The notes under the pieces: generated by a model
Told to the model about the DNA's origin: nothing
Databases searched by the model: none
What the model saw: the letters and a program-made list of their open reading frames with translations, nothing else
Shown: piece after piece, positions 36,025 through 50,887 of the stretch
How the letters are laid out: each line of letters starts with the position of its first letter
Position numbering within the stretch: position 1 is the first letter of the stretch
Made by a program: the position numbers and the translations under genes
NCBI GenBank assembly: GCA_905250025.1
Contig: CAJNOJ010000201.1
Span: forward strand, 1-64,000
Source of the DNA: Adineta ricciae
Lineage: Eukaryota > Rotifera > Eurotatoria > Adinetida > Adinetidae
Length of the DNA stretch: 64,000 nucleotides
Reading direction: 5' to 3'

Positions 36025-38866
36025 ATGCAACAAAGTCGATTGGATAAATTTTTCACGATTAAGAAGTGTTCAACGACGGAGAATAATGATCAGTCAACAG
36101 CGACGAAGAAACGTTTATCAACCAATGATGACGATGATGATGAGCAGAAGAAGAAATTGAAGCGCACCCGATCTGATACAAGTCTGCCAAGCAATGAAGA
36201 AAACTTCTCGTTAAATCAATTTTACTTGGATAGATTTCTATTGATCCTTTCGTCATTACTCCGTCATCACAAATGTTTGTTCAATGAAAATGAAATAATC
36301 TTATTTGATAAATTTCAGAACTTGTCCGGTTGGTAACTGTTTGTTTGTTTATTTTCTTTGAATCCATCTTTTCTGTTCAGCTTCGTCACAAGTCATTTTC
36401 GTTCGGTTATTAATGCGCCGATGTAAATGGATCCGACGTTCGACAATCAACTATGAAATTCCAGATTTAGCCAATGATGCAGATAATCTAACACCACTAG
36501 TTGCAAATGGCTTAGTACAAGACAGTAAGAAGTGTTTGATCTATTCGAATGACAAAAGTTTAGTTTTTGTTGATAATTAGTTTCGTCGTTGGATGATCTG
36601 GATGGTGGTCTTCGTTTGTTATCAAGTGATGAAATGCGTGACTTTTCTAAACGATTTCATTGTCAGTCGAAAACCAGCAAATCGAAAAAGACTTCGATCG
36701 AAAATTTGAAAAGTTTAACAAATCAATATAAATCCGTGTTTGGCTCGAGCACGACAACGAATCGCGATCATCTATTACTCAAAGAGTACGAAATTTCATA
36801 CAAACTAATACGAATCGATTATACTCATCAATTGATTTAGATTGAAACGAATCCTCAACAATTGTTACAAGATCTCGGAAGATATTCGTGGGTTATTCTT
36901 TCGAATGATGTTAACTTATCATCCTGTTGCACTGTTAGCAATGGACGATTTAGATCAAAATGGTTTTACTCTCCTGTAAGATGCAATGCACTCAATTGAC
37001 GTGTTTTCAAAGACTTGTTTAGGTATAAAACATTACAAATCATTCGTGGACAGATTCGACTGCCCTGGAATGAAGAACAGATTAGTCATGAGCATCTACC
37101 ATTCAAAACACCTGAACAACTTCAAGTGTAAGATGTCAATATGATTGTATGGAGCGAAAGATAGTGTTCTTTTACTTTATATCGTAGATATCAAGCAGCA
37201 ATTGATCTCGAAATGGAATACAATCAACTAGAACAAGCGAAAAAAACGGATAACTTAGTGGAATTTTACGAAAAGTACAATGAACAATGGCGTGCGATGA
37301 TCGATTCATCACCAGTCGAGTATTTGCTTATGAGTTTATGGAAAGCAGAACGCGTGAAGTTGATCATTTTAGTGAACAATTACCTGGTTATTTTCGTCGT
37401 TTTTCTCCAGATTATGTTCGTGCTCGGATTTTATCATCTCTAACCGAAGTTTTACAACGAGCCCGACGATATGAGCAGGCAATCGAACTGATTCAATATC
37501 TTCTAAGTCAATTTAGTTATATATGAAAGCAAAGTCAATAGTTTCATTTAATTTTAGATCGAACAATGTATAATCGGCATCGCCGAGGTAAATTATGGAA
37601 TCGTCTAGCATTAATACAAGAAAATTATATTAAAATCCATGGTCATCAGCAATGTTTAGACACTATATATGAGGCACTGAAGGATCCATATGTGAAACTA
37701 GGTGATCGATTAGCATTATGTGAACGTGCAAGAAAATTGATGGCGCGACCGAAGTCAAAAGAAACATTAGTCGCAACATGGATGGCCGATGAGGAAGAAA
37801 AACTCATGTGGAACATACCGATGCCGAAAGAAGTGAGATTTTTCTTTGGAAAAAGTCGGTTTTTCCTATCTCAATTGATTAGGTTGATGTTACTGGTCGT
37901 TTACTTGCAAACGACGCTCGAATGGGTAAAGTGACGTACACCATTCAAGATCCTGTCGATGGATCGATTCAATTTTGTACTGTCGAACAATTAGCCATTC
38001 ACCACTATCGCATACAAGAAGATTATACTTTCGGTAAAAGACCGAGTCCACTTGTACTTGAATGTATGTTAGATCTTGATGTTAAAGGTATTCATTCGGA
38101 AGGAGCAGTTATTCGAACAGTAGTTGGCCTTTTATTTCTTGATCTGATTTATACTCTGCCGACACCAGATTTATTGATTGATATATTTCAAACTGAACCG
38201 TTGGATTTTCAAACCGATAGTTTTTATAAATCCCGTCAAATGGAAATTGATCAACGAATTAGTTATTTGAATTGCGAAGAAGTAAGAACGAGGACATACT
38301 CGGCATGACGAACAGTTTACTTTCTAGAATATCCAAGAAATTGCCGAGAAAAACTGGGATATGTACAATTTGACAATGAGTACCGTCGTTAACTGGGAAT
38401 TATTCCAAACGAAACTCACATTATTAGTATGAACGTCTTTCGACTTGTGTTTTGAATTGAATGTTATGTTGTAGGATGCTCTGAAATGTTTAACTCCCGA
38501 ACAAATTCAATCGATCTCGACTTATACATTTGTACACAATCGGGCAGTCTGGAAAGGTTTTCCAGATTTATTTGTATGGAATCCGATTACGAAAAAATGC
38601 AAAGTAATGTAGTATTCGTTATCTTCGAATTTAACGTCCTTTTGATTAGTTTGTCGAAGTCAAAAGTCATAATGACCGTCTTTCATTTCATCAGATCGTT
38701 TGGCTCGATAAATTAGTTGAATTTCAAATCGATTGTGAAGTATGTAAAGTCGGTGGTAAGTCTTTCCACTCTTCTGCGTCATCCTCTCATCTCGAATTCC
38801 GTCATTGTAGCAATCGGTGCGAAGAAACTACTGCAAAGGACGCCATCTGCAATTGAACTAGATTAA
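36025..38866 (+). CDS. FAN1: Fanconi-associated nuclease FAN1
   Basis: About ten exons. FAN1 is a structure-specific 5' flap endo-/exonuclease for interstrand crosslink repair and repeat stability. The C-terminal VRR-NUC domain keeps the catalytic residues: Glu in GIHSEG, Asp in FPDLFVW, and Glu/Lys in VEVKSHNDRLS. The TPR-like region (RARRYEQAIELIQYLLSQ; RGKLWNRLALI) and SAP-like region (LDGGLRLLSSDEMRDF) are present in family order. The N-terminus differs from vertebrate FAN1: no UBZ zinc finger is seen. Instead the protein opens with MQQSRLDKFF, a canonical QxxLxxFF PCNA-interacting motif, followed by a basic/acidic low-complexity stretch that may hold a nuclear localisation signal (KKKLKRTR). 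The last exon ends KLLQRTPSAIELD; an AATAAA lies at 38897-38902. Confidence 0.9.
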
Positions 38867-38979
38867 ATTGTCATATGTATTTTATTATTGTTGTTAAATA
38901 AATCAATTTTCATGCTCAGATAATATTAATTACAGAAAACAGTGAAGTTTTTTTTAAATATATTGTTGTAGAAAAGAAA

Positions 38980-41412
38980 ATGTTTGCTAATGATGATGAA
39001 GATGAAGAATGGAATCAGGAAGATGAAAATGAGGAAGATCAACCACAAGGTTATGAAGCTTTATTAGATCCGGATGATGAAGGGTGAGAGCGAGAGAACG
39101 AACTTTAATCTTTGATATAACAGAATTTTTAAATCTTTTTAGAAGTTTTGCAATAGAAGACGACGAACCGGAGGAGGACGACCAGGAAGAACTTGAACAA
39201 GCAGAATCGATTGAACAGGAGACACCTGTCGACGATGGTCAAATTAAACCATTTATGTGTAAACTATGCTCAACATCCTTTAGTAAATTCGAAGGATATC
39301 GAGAACATTTCGTCTCTACAGAACATCGATACAAACGTCGTGATGAAAAAAAACGCTTAGGAGTATGTCTTTACTTTTCACCAAATTCAATTAACCTGTT
39401 CTCGGGAAATCTGTAGGAAGGCGGTGTTATTGAAACACCACCTGTTGAAGTATTTGTCAATTTGCTACTATACAACAAAGTAAGGCATACAATGTAAGGA
39501 AAAAGAGATGATTTTAGAATTATTTGTAGACTCCGTTTGAAAGTGTTCAAATAGTTGTTCAACTTGTCGATTTCAGTATGAGTGGTACATTGGAATATAA
39601 TCAGAATAAATATGAATATCAACATGCCGTGTCATATGATGAACTCTATCAAAATCTCGTGAATCAGTTCAATCAGGACTACGAAAAATATCGATTCAAA
39701 ATGCCACCCCAGAGTTTCTTCGTTGCTCGAGGTGTGAAATTACTGATCAGCATATAATATATACTGGATTTCTATCTTTGAAGATATCTGCCGCAAAGAA
39801 GTCGATCATGTTTGGACTGTTCCACGATATTGTGACGACACGGGAAAATCTGACGAGCAAATTGTCAAAGTAATTCTCTCTCAATCCATTGATTTAAAAC
39901 AACATCATACTTTCTCTTAGGAAGTATTAGACTTCTGTGTTTATACAAACGTTGAACCGGAACGTGAACGTTTGATTGGACATTCTATTCAAACGTGGCG
40001 TATGTTTCATCGTCAAGAAAGCAAACCGGGATTTTGGTTTGTGTTGAAATCGAAAGTTTGCTCTACCTGTAAATTATACATTTTTAAGGTGTGACATATG
40101 TAAGCAATGTTTTCGAAAACGGAAAGCAATCCTATGTGTAAGTTGAATTTTGTATACGACACTTTCGTTGAAGATGATTTGATTTCCATGTAGCATTTTG
40201 AATCAAGTGAAAAGCACGAGAAGAATCTCAAGCATCTTCCGCCATATCGGCGAGCCGTGCAGCATGTGAGTGTTCTTCTAAAGATATATCGATAGATGAT
40301 AGAATGTCTTTAGAGTTTGTTTACTGGCCGTTTGTTGAATGAATTCATTGAATTAGAGAAAGTGAATTATTACCGAAATCGTGTGAATGCTTACCGAATT
40401 CCGCCGTCGATTAAAAGTCTGAAAAATGCGTACTACTGCACATTTTGTAAAAAATCATTTGAATCAACGCATTCACTTGAGAAAGTAAGACATCAATCGA
40501 TAGAAATCATTTCATTATCCTCCATTTCATTTATCATAGCATCTTGGTTGGAAAAATCATCGAGATATACTGCGAAAACGTCGACAAAATGATCAAGACA
40601 ATATCCCCCGTCTTGCAGTAATCATTCAAATTCAACTTTGCCTAGTATTTATTTGGTTTTTCTTAGACGTATTTGAATTTCAATCAATTGTCTCACGAAC
40701 AACGCAATGGTGGTATTCAACAAATGCCTAAAATACCTGAAGAATATCGAATGAAGTATAATCTTGAGCCGATCACAGTGGAAAATATGCAAGAAGACAT
40801 CAAACGTTTCGATACTCAACTTGCTCAACAAGTCATGCAGAACATTTACAATCAGCAAGGAAATAATAATAATAATAATAATCAATTTAATCGTGGCGGT
40901 GGGCGAGGACGTGGCCGAGGAAGACAAACATTTCGTGGTCAAGGCTATCGACCACGCGGTAATTTTCACCAACAAAATCCGTCGCAATTCAATCAAGGTA
41001 ACTTGTAATGTGCGAAATCCGTAGAATATAGCTTTTGAGCATTTAGGAGAATTTAATCGTGCAGTAAACTACCAACCGCGATCGTTTAATAATAATCAAC
41101 AGTTCTATCCACAGAATAATTTCTATCTACCAAATACATTTCGGCCACGTATGTTCAGTTTCGCCTTTTAGAGTTGTTAATTTGTGTTCTCGAACATCTC
41201 TAGAAAATCAACAATTCGTCAATGGCAATAATAAACGTACTTATCAACAGAATAACAATTATTATAATCCAAGACAATCGTGGCAAAACAAACGGCCGCG
41301 ATTTGATCGCCCGCCAACATATCAACCACCACCATCATCATCATCCAATCGCATCGATTACCGCTACGTTGCCAACCAAAATACTTATCAACATCAACAG
41401 CAATTCCAATAA
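38980..41412 (+). CDS. Multi-zinc-finger, RGG-rich RNA-binding-type protein
   Basis: A gene of about ten exons starting with an acidic N-terminus (ANDDEDEEWNQEDENEED). It has at least two clear C2H2-type fingers of the U1/matrin kind: CKLCSTSFSKFEGYREHF-x5-H, and YYCTFCKKSFES whose His part lies in the next exon. A middle CDICKQCF...HFESSEKHEKNLKH segment may be a third finger. Between them is a globular region (VFVNLLLYNK, LVDFSMSGTLEYNQ) without a recognised fold. The C-terminal 200 residues are Gln/Asn-rich with an RGG box (GGGRGRGRGRQ) and an Arg/Tyr/Gln tail. The layout points to double-stranded RNA or RNP binding. I do not recognise an ortholog. The start may lie in an upstream exon. 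Confidence 0.65.
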
Positions 41413-41572
41413 TATTGTTTGTTATTTGCTAATTCATTGTTATTAGTACCGATTATTGTTAAGGAAATAAATCATGTTGAAATTTATTAGTCAGATTGAA
41501 AAAAAAGAAAAAGAAACAAACGAGTAGTTTTCTTCTGAACATAATCTATTACAGTGCTGTCAACTCTATAGT

Positions 41573-43673
41573 TCACATGGCGTCCGTTGTAGTAACAGCA
41601 GACGTTACTCTTGGTGCTAGTTGAGTGTTTTCAGATACAGTTGTTGAATTTGCTTCAGTCTTCGCCGAACTATACGGCCCATACATAAAAGCAAGAATAC
41701 TGCATCTTTTCACAACAAAACGAGCAAATATAACTTACGCTTCCAATTCATTTCTACATTCGATACCTGCTAGGATTTCCTTATCTTCATCTGCAAATCG
41801 TTCCGAATCTTTGATCATACGATCGATTTCTTCTGGTGATAATAGATTGGTATTTGAACCGAATGTAATACTATTCTTGTTTCCTGTGCCTTTATCTTCT
41901 GCAGTTACTTTCAAGATACCGTTGATGTCGATTTCGAAGGTGACTTCAATTTGTGGAACACCTCGGGGTGCTGGTGGAATACCGGTTAAATCGAATTTGC
42001 CCAACACATGATTGTCCTTGGTCATGGGTCGTTCGCCTTCAAAGACTTGAATGGTGACTGTTGGTTGATTGTCAGCGGCCGTGGAGAAGACTTGACTCTT
42101 CTTTAATGGAATGAGTAAGTTACGCGGAATGATCTTCGTCATCGCACCACCAACTGTTTCAATACCCATGCTTAACAAAGCCAAATCCATACAACACAGA
42201 ATATCAGACCCATCGTCTCTCGAAAGAAGATCAGCTTGAACAGCAGCACCGTAAACTACAAAAAAGGTTACATAGAATTCACTGATTATCGCAAACTAGT
42301 CACCTGAACCTACCAACAGCTTCATCGGGGTTGATACCACGGGATGGTTCTTTGCCATCGAAGAATTCTTTAACTAGTTCCTGAACTTTCGGAATATACG
42401 CTGATCCGCCAATGACAAGAACTTCGTCGACCATCGATTTATTAAAACTATTATCCTTTAACGTTTGTTCCATAATCTTCAATGTTTGTTCAAACAAATC
42501 CTCGTTTAATTGTTCAAATTCAATCCGTGTTAATGTTTCGCTAAAATCTTCATTGTCAAAGAATGATTCGATTTCGATCTTTGTTTGATGTTGAGATGAC
42601 AACGTTCGCTTCGCTTTTTCTACTTCTCGTCGGAGTTTTTGTACTGCACGGACATCTTTGCGAACATCCTTGCCAGTTTTCTTCTTGAATAGCTTGATGA
42701 AGTGTTCCATCACTCGTTGATCGAAATCTTCACCACCCAAGTGAGTGTCGTCATTGGTGGCAACCACTTCAAACACACCATTGTCAACGGTCACCAATGA
42801 CACATCGAATGTGCCACCACCCAAATCGAAGACAAGAATATTCTTTTCACCTTCTTTCTTGTCTAATCCATAAGCAATAGCAGCAGCTGTTGGTTCGTTG
42901 ATGATACGCATGACATTCAAGCCCGAGATGGTACCAGCATCTTTCGTGGCTTGACGTTGAGCATCATTGAAGTAAGCAGGAACGGTGACAACAGCGTGAG
43001 TGACTTTCTTTCCAAGGTACGCTTCCTACAACGAGCGAATGAACGAACGAACGAACGAATGATGCATGAGTAGCAGAGATGCGAAATGACTTACAGCGAT
43101 CTCACGCATCTTGCCGAGAACCATGGCTGAGATTTCTTCGGGTGTGAAAAGCTTTTGTTCCTTGCCAGTACTGATTTGGATGATTGGCTTTGAGTTCTTT
43201 TCGATGACTTTGAATGGAAAGTGTTTGATGTCTTGTTGAACATTTGGTTCATTGAAGTCACGACCGATGAGACGTTTGGCATCGAAAACAGTGTCTAGAA
43301 GGAGAGAAATCGAAATAGACGAGAGGAGAAGTAGAGATAGATGAAGAACTTACTTTCAGGATTCGAAGTGAGCTGATTTTTGGCAGCATCCCCAATGAGT
43401 CGTTCACCTTCGGGAGTGAATGCAACATAGGATGGTGTGATACGGTTACCTTGATCATTGGCAATAATTTCTACTCGTCCGTTTTTGAAAATACCAACGC
43501 GTGAGTTGCTTGTGCCCAAGTCGATGCCTACAATGGTGTAGTCGCCTAAAAAATGTGTTTTTAAAGACGGTTCATTGGGTTAGTATAGAGAGCGCACTTT
43601 TTGAATAGCTTGATTGGATAAAGGCAATGCCATAGAAAAGGATGAGCGAAAGGCAAAGTATGCAGTGTTTCAT
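41573..43673 (-). CDS. Diverged ER Hsp70 (BiP paralog) lacking lid and retrieval signal
   Basis: Minus-strand gene with a signal peptide ([17 protein letters not shown]), then [18 protein letters not shown]. Large parts of the ATPase domain are nearly identical in DNA to the neighbouring BiP, but functional motifs differ. GTTYSCVG is [18 protein letters not shown] is [20 protein letters not shown] is [10 protein letters not shown]; the interdomain linker [11 protein letters not shown] is [12 protein letters not shown]. After the beta-sandwich the alpha-helical lid is replaced by about 35 unrelated residues ending TTTDAM, and no KDEL-like tail is present. Seven or so exons have good splice sites and there are no internal stops. 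It is either an ER/secreted Hsp70 with altered chemistry or an early pseudogene kept alike by gene conversion. Confidence 0.75.
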
Positions 43674-43814
43674 TGCCGATGTGTGTTCAAGTGTAAGAAA
43701 GAAGAAAAATGGTTCTCGTAGTTCGCTCACTGCAGCTGCATATTATATACAACATGGAAAAGGAAAATGAGGCAATGTAATTGACATGATTTCAAATGCG
43801 ATGATGTATATATA

Positions 43815-43833
43815 CGTTGCCTCCTTCCATTGG
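43815..43833 (-). promoter_or_regulatory. ERSE-like element (CCAAT-N9-CAACG)
   Basis: Read on the minus strand: CCAATGGAAGGAGGCAACG. The vertebrate ER stress response element is CCAAT-N9-CCACG, so this differs at one base with correct spacing. It lies about 140-160 bp upstream of the diverged BiP start, next to a TATA-like sequence. Binding by NF-Y and ATF6-type factors is inference. Confidence 0.4.
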
Positions 43834-44006
43834 TTGGAATTGATCCAAGATATATTTGAATATATTACTACTTTTAACAGAGTCAACACTGGTTTCGAGC
43901 AGTCTTCATTAGCGGCAGACGAATGTTGAAGGCGAGGGTGACGGCGTGAGTGTCATCTTGTTATTAATATCCACATTCCTATCGCTTAGAATTAGAAATA
44001 ATCAAG

Positions 44007-44159
44007 ATGCATATTTCAGACACATTCGATTCAACTTCTAGAATCGATCCGAATGGGAAGCGGATGTGGTACATCCTCTATGAGAATGGTCAAGTAAAAA
44101 GGATGGACAAATCAGAAGCGTTGCGCAAATACACCCTCGCCCTCAAGATTTCGGCATAA
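44007..44159 (+). other. Small open frame, 50 codons, unassigned
   Basis: A frame from ATG to TAA with a balanced, charged composition (IDPNGKRMWYILYENGQVKR). I do not recognise it. It sits between the two BiP genes on the opposite strand. It could be a fragment of an old insertion or chance. Confidence 0.2.
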
Positions 44160-44575
44160 GTCAATGCGTGAATTGGTTGTACCAAGGCCAATACCGACCG
44201 CAACATTTCATGTCTACCAATGAAAATCTATTCAGCAATGTTTCATTGAGTAACGTGATGTTAACGAAAAGTAGTACTACGCATCGAGGTAGAAGTATGA
44301 TATGAATTATTTTAAGAGTTTTATTGTAGTGTCGCTGTAGATATATTTAAACAAAAAAAGTCGCACGGTTCGTATACTAATAACAATATAAATAAAACAA
44401 ACTAGACGGTGAACTAAACAAGCAGATAAACAAAAAGCGCGTTGGTACTCAATTATTTTGCTTCATGACAGAATGAGACACAAAAAGAGAAAACATTGGA
44501 ATGGACATAACAAGCATAAATAAATATAGACAAATCTGACCACCTCCTATCGTTTCATTAGCCTAATCTTGCTTG

Positions 44576-46847
<2,272 letters not shown>

Positions 46848-47567
46848 GTTTGCTAGTCGTCTTATTTCTCTAATGAATGATAGAGTTGTAGAAGGAGAGT
46901 CGTATTTATTTGAAATGAAGATTGTTCTAGTAGTACATACGTGTTTTTACTCTGTGATGATGAGTGGATATGCTGTCTGCATTTGATTGGTCCAGCGAGA
47001 AACTTTTCGGTGACGTCGATTCTGCGTGTAAGCAATGAAAAGAATACCAAAAGAAAACGAAAGTAAATATGAAAAAAATGAAGAAAAATATGATTCCGTT
47101 TGCTTCCTTGAGAAAGAAAATATTTTTCGTTGTCAAAACTAAAAAAGACAGTATGGATAGCATAATAAACGAGCGACATCTTTACGAATTATCATGAAAA
47201 TGCTCGAAAATTCGATGAAATTGACTAGGAGCAGATGGAAATTAGCTAAAGCAGATAATTACTTGAACGGATTCAGCATGATCAAAGTATCTAATTATAA
47301 TTGTTCGATTGAATGCACTAATCAAAAACGTTGAAACATTGATCATTTTTTGCTTGATAGTAATACACGAAATTTTCACATTAAACCGCTTCCAAAGATC
47401 ATCAAAGCAGATTATGATGCTTTGACTAGTATCTTCGCGTTCGAAAATAGTATCAGCTTTGAATATGTTCATGAAAATTCGATTTGCAGCTTTGAGAAAA
47501 CGAAAACGAAGAAAAAACAGCCGACAGAATTCGAATGAATCCCATACTTCTTTCTAGATTATTCATC
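46848..47567. promoter_or_regulatory. Divergent BiP / RBM19 promoter region with CRE/UPRE-like and CCAAT motifs
   Basis: 720 bp between divergent genes. On the BiP side a CCAAT box (minus strand, 46986-46990) is followed further upstream by TGACGTCG at 47011-47018, close to the cAMP/ATF and XBP1-type UPRE core TGACGT. An A/T-rich TATA-like stretch lies near 46900-46910. The rest, toward RBM19, is AT-rich with only short chance frames. Confidence 0.45.
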
Positions 47568-50500
47568 ATGTCTCGAGTAATTGTTAAAAACCTACCAAAA
47601 CAAGTATGTTTTATCTGATTTAGACACATATATCTCTGAGAAGAATACGTTTGTATCTAGGTAAAAGAAGATCAAGTTCGCAAACATTTCGAAGCATTTG
47701 GACCTATAACAGATCTTCAACTAAAATATACCAAAGATGGTATATTCCGTCGCTTTGCCTTTGTTGGTTATCTGAATGACGAACAAGCGCAACGAGCGAT
47801 CGACAAATTGAGTAAAACATACATTGGAACATCGAAGATCGTCGTCGAGCAATGTTTCGATTTAAACGATAGCAATCGACCTCGGCCATGGAGTAAATAT
47901 TCTCAACAAACAAATGAACTCGAAAAGAAGCCTGCCGACGAGAAGAAAGTCAAAACTAAAAAAGAAGGAAATAGTCAGCTAGTTGATGCCATCCTCGGCG
48001 ATCTTAAATATGACGACAAATTCAAGGAGTTCGTCAAAAATGTGGATTCAATGAAGAAAAGTGAACAAATTATTTGGAATGATTCAATGAAAAACACAGA
48101 AGACGAACCGAAACAATCATTGAAATCGAGAAAAAAACAAGAAACTCGTGCACCGTCGCCTATAAAAGAAAACAAACCACTCGGTCCTCGTTATTTCATC
48201 AAAATTCTCGGACTACCCTATTCCTCAAAAGAACGCGACATTCGCCAATTTTTCGCTCCCCTATCCATCATCCACTGTCGTATGATTCACAATCGTAAGA
48301 CAAACGCCCTTTCAGGAGTTTGTTGGATCGAGTTTGAAAACGAACATGATATGAATAAAGCGATGCTCAAGCAAAAATCCGTTTTGACCATTGAAAAGAC
48401 CGGTGAACATCGTTATTTAGAATTAGCACCGTATATCAAGAACAAACAATTACTAAACAAATCAGCATCAACTGCGATGAAACCATTGAAAACATACGAA
48501 CCTATTCCAGAATCCATCGGTGAAACAGGAGAATTGTTTGTGAGAAATCTTTCCTACCGAACGGCAGAGCAAGATTTAGAAACACTTTTCAGTCCATTTG
48601 GACAAATTACATCTATTAACATGCCAATCGATAGTCTCACAAAACAACCGAAAGGGTTTGCTCATGTAACATTCATGTTTCCTGAACACGCATTACGAGC
48701 TTTCAATGAACTTGATGGACATGCTTTTCAAGGACGATTATTGCATATTCTTCCAGGAAAAACACAACAACAACAATCTCAACCAGATTCATCTGAGTCG
48801 AATAACAATCAGGTATGGTCTGGAACATTTTCTCAAAGATTAGATTTAGTTTGAATTTGTTTTCTAGACACCAGCTTCTATCGCAACATCATCTGAGCAA
48901 AATTGGAATACACTTTTTCTCTCGACGAATGTCATTGCTGAAATCATGGCTGAACGATATGGTCTCGATAAGTCCTCGATTGCTAGTTCAACAAAAAAGA
49001 ACGACAGTCTTGCTGTGCGATTAGCCGTAGGAGAAACTCAGATCATACATGAAACTCGACAGTTCCTAATCGATAATGGCGTTCAATTAGATTCATTTAG
49101 CCAAGCATTATCTACCGCCAAACGGAGTAAAACAGTTATTTTAGCAAAAAATCTGCCAATCAAAACGCATGATCAAGATTTGAGAATTTTATTTGAAAAA
49201 TATGGCAAATTACAACGAATTATACTACCGCCATATGGTCATTGTGCATTAATCGTATTTGAATATCCACAGGAAGCACGACAAGCCTTTAAACAGCTGT
49301 CCTATCGCAAATTTAAAGATAATAAACCATTATATTTAGAATGGGCTCCAGGCAATGTGCTATCAACTCATATCAAAACAGAAGTTAAATCGGTAAGTTT
49401 GACCTCTGTAGAAAGAAGAACATCCGTTCTCATCAAATATGCGGCCAATATAATGAAAAATATCTCAGGCAAAACCTTCTACTTCTACTCAGTTCTATTC
49501 TGTATAGAAGCCTAATCCGATTAGGAGATTCTCGCGTAAGGATAACAAGCAAACATTTCCTATTCAACGGTAAATTAATGTGAAAGCTTTTATGAAAATG
49601 TAACGTTTATGATTATTTATTCATAAAAGAGAGTGTCAAACTGAGTACATAGTCCTCACGAGACGTGTATAGATTTTTTTCATGTCAAGCAATGATTTTC
49701 TCATCTCGTTCACGTTTCATTTAATAACGGCTGTCTTCCTATATCTTTCGTAAACATGCATGTAAATTAATCTTGTCTAGTTTATTTGAATCATGATCCA
49801 TTCTTAATTAATCTTTATAAATAAACCTTTTTTAGACTGACTCAGTCGTCGAAGAGCAAGTTCAACCAACAAACATAATCGAAGAGGAAAAGCAAGATCA
49901 AAAACAGGATGTAGCCGAGGAAGACGAGGAGACTTTTACGTTATTCGTTAAAAATTTGAACTTCGACACAACTGATACCGATCTGGAAAATGTAAGAGTT
50001 CCCAAATGATGACTTGCAAGAAGACTTTTGTTTGCTTCGTAGCATTTTTCGCTCATTGGTTCGTGTCGAGCGTATGTAGCTAAAAAGAAAGATCCTAAAC
50101 GGCCCGGCCAATTGTTATCAATGGGCTATGGCTTTGTTGAATTTCCGTCTTTGAAATTGCTCAACGAAGCGCTTAAACAACTACAACATTCTCAACTTCA
50201 AGGACATCAGCTGGAGTTGAAACGATCAGAACGTACGACAAAAGCAACGTAAATGACATCTCTTAGTACTCAATAAAGATTTGATTAAGTTTTCCTGTTC
50301 TACTTTGTAGTCCTGAAGCGAAATCAATGAAACGAAAACGACAGACCGAAAAAGAACAACAGACAAGCAAAATCTTAGTTAAAAATATACCATTCCAAGC
50401 AAATCTCAGAGAAATACGCGAATTATTTCGTGTGTTTGGTGAATTGAAATTTGTTCGCATGCCGAAAAAGATCGATGATGAACATCATCGAGGATTTGGT

Positions 50501-50887
50501 TTTGTTGATTTTGTCAGCAAGAATGATGCCAAAGTAAGGTCAACTCAAATACGATGGTTATACAAGCTATCAGTCCTTGACCTTGTTTTAGAATGCATTC
50601 GAAGCATTGTGTCATAGTACACATTTGTACGGACGTCGTCTGGTACTCGAATGGGCTGATGAGGAGAACGATACGATCGAAGGACTGCGGAGAAAGACAG
50701 CTGCTGAATTCGGTAATACGATGAGTTATTTATTTATGTAAAAGAAACATACTTTACTCTTATCGTAGATCTTAATTCAACTGGTAAACGTGTTAAACGA
50801 TCCGAGCTACTGGGTGATTTGCGTAAAATGGGTGGCAGTGATCAGACATCGGAAAGAAAAACTACTGAAGATGATAATGATGAATAA
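47568..50887 (+). CDS. RBM19: RBM19/Mrd1, multi-RRM protein of rRNA processing
   Basis: Seven or eight exons encode six RNA-recognition motifs in the RBM19 order. RRM1 starts at the N-terminus (SRVIVKNLPKQVKEDQVRKHF). The others contain FIKILGLPYSSKERDIRQFF, ELFVRNLSYRTAEQDLETLF, VILAKNLPIKTHDQDLRILF, TLFVKNLNFDTTDTDLENHF and ILVKNIPFQANLREIRELF. Charged linkers separate them. The C-terminus ends with the conserved basic/acidic stretch (TGKRVKRSELLGDLRKMGG). In yeast and vertebrates the protein acts in the nucleolus in 18S rRNA maturation. The intron at 49393-49835 (443 bp) is much longer than its neighbours. An AATAAA overlaps the end of the gene. Confidence 0.9.

Larger units (their letters stand above)
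43674..44575. other. Upstream region of the diverged BiP paralog / downstream of BiP
   Basis: About 900 bp. The part next to 43673 has a TATA-like TATATAA on the minus strand near 43740 and a second TATATATA near 43806-43814 beside an ERSE-like site. The part near 44320-44575 is the 3' flank of BiP. A 50-codon frame lies at 44007-44159. Confidence 0.5.

Noticed and set aside
41625-42011. Long open frame antisense to the Hsp70 paralog
   Set aside because: It is a shadow of the conserved Hsp70 codons on the other strand; the same shadow appears at 44957-45226 opposite the second copy.
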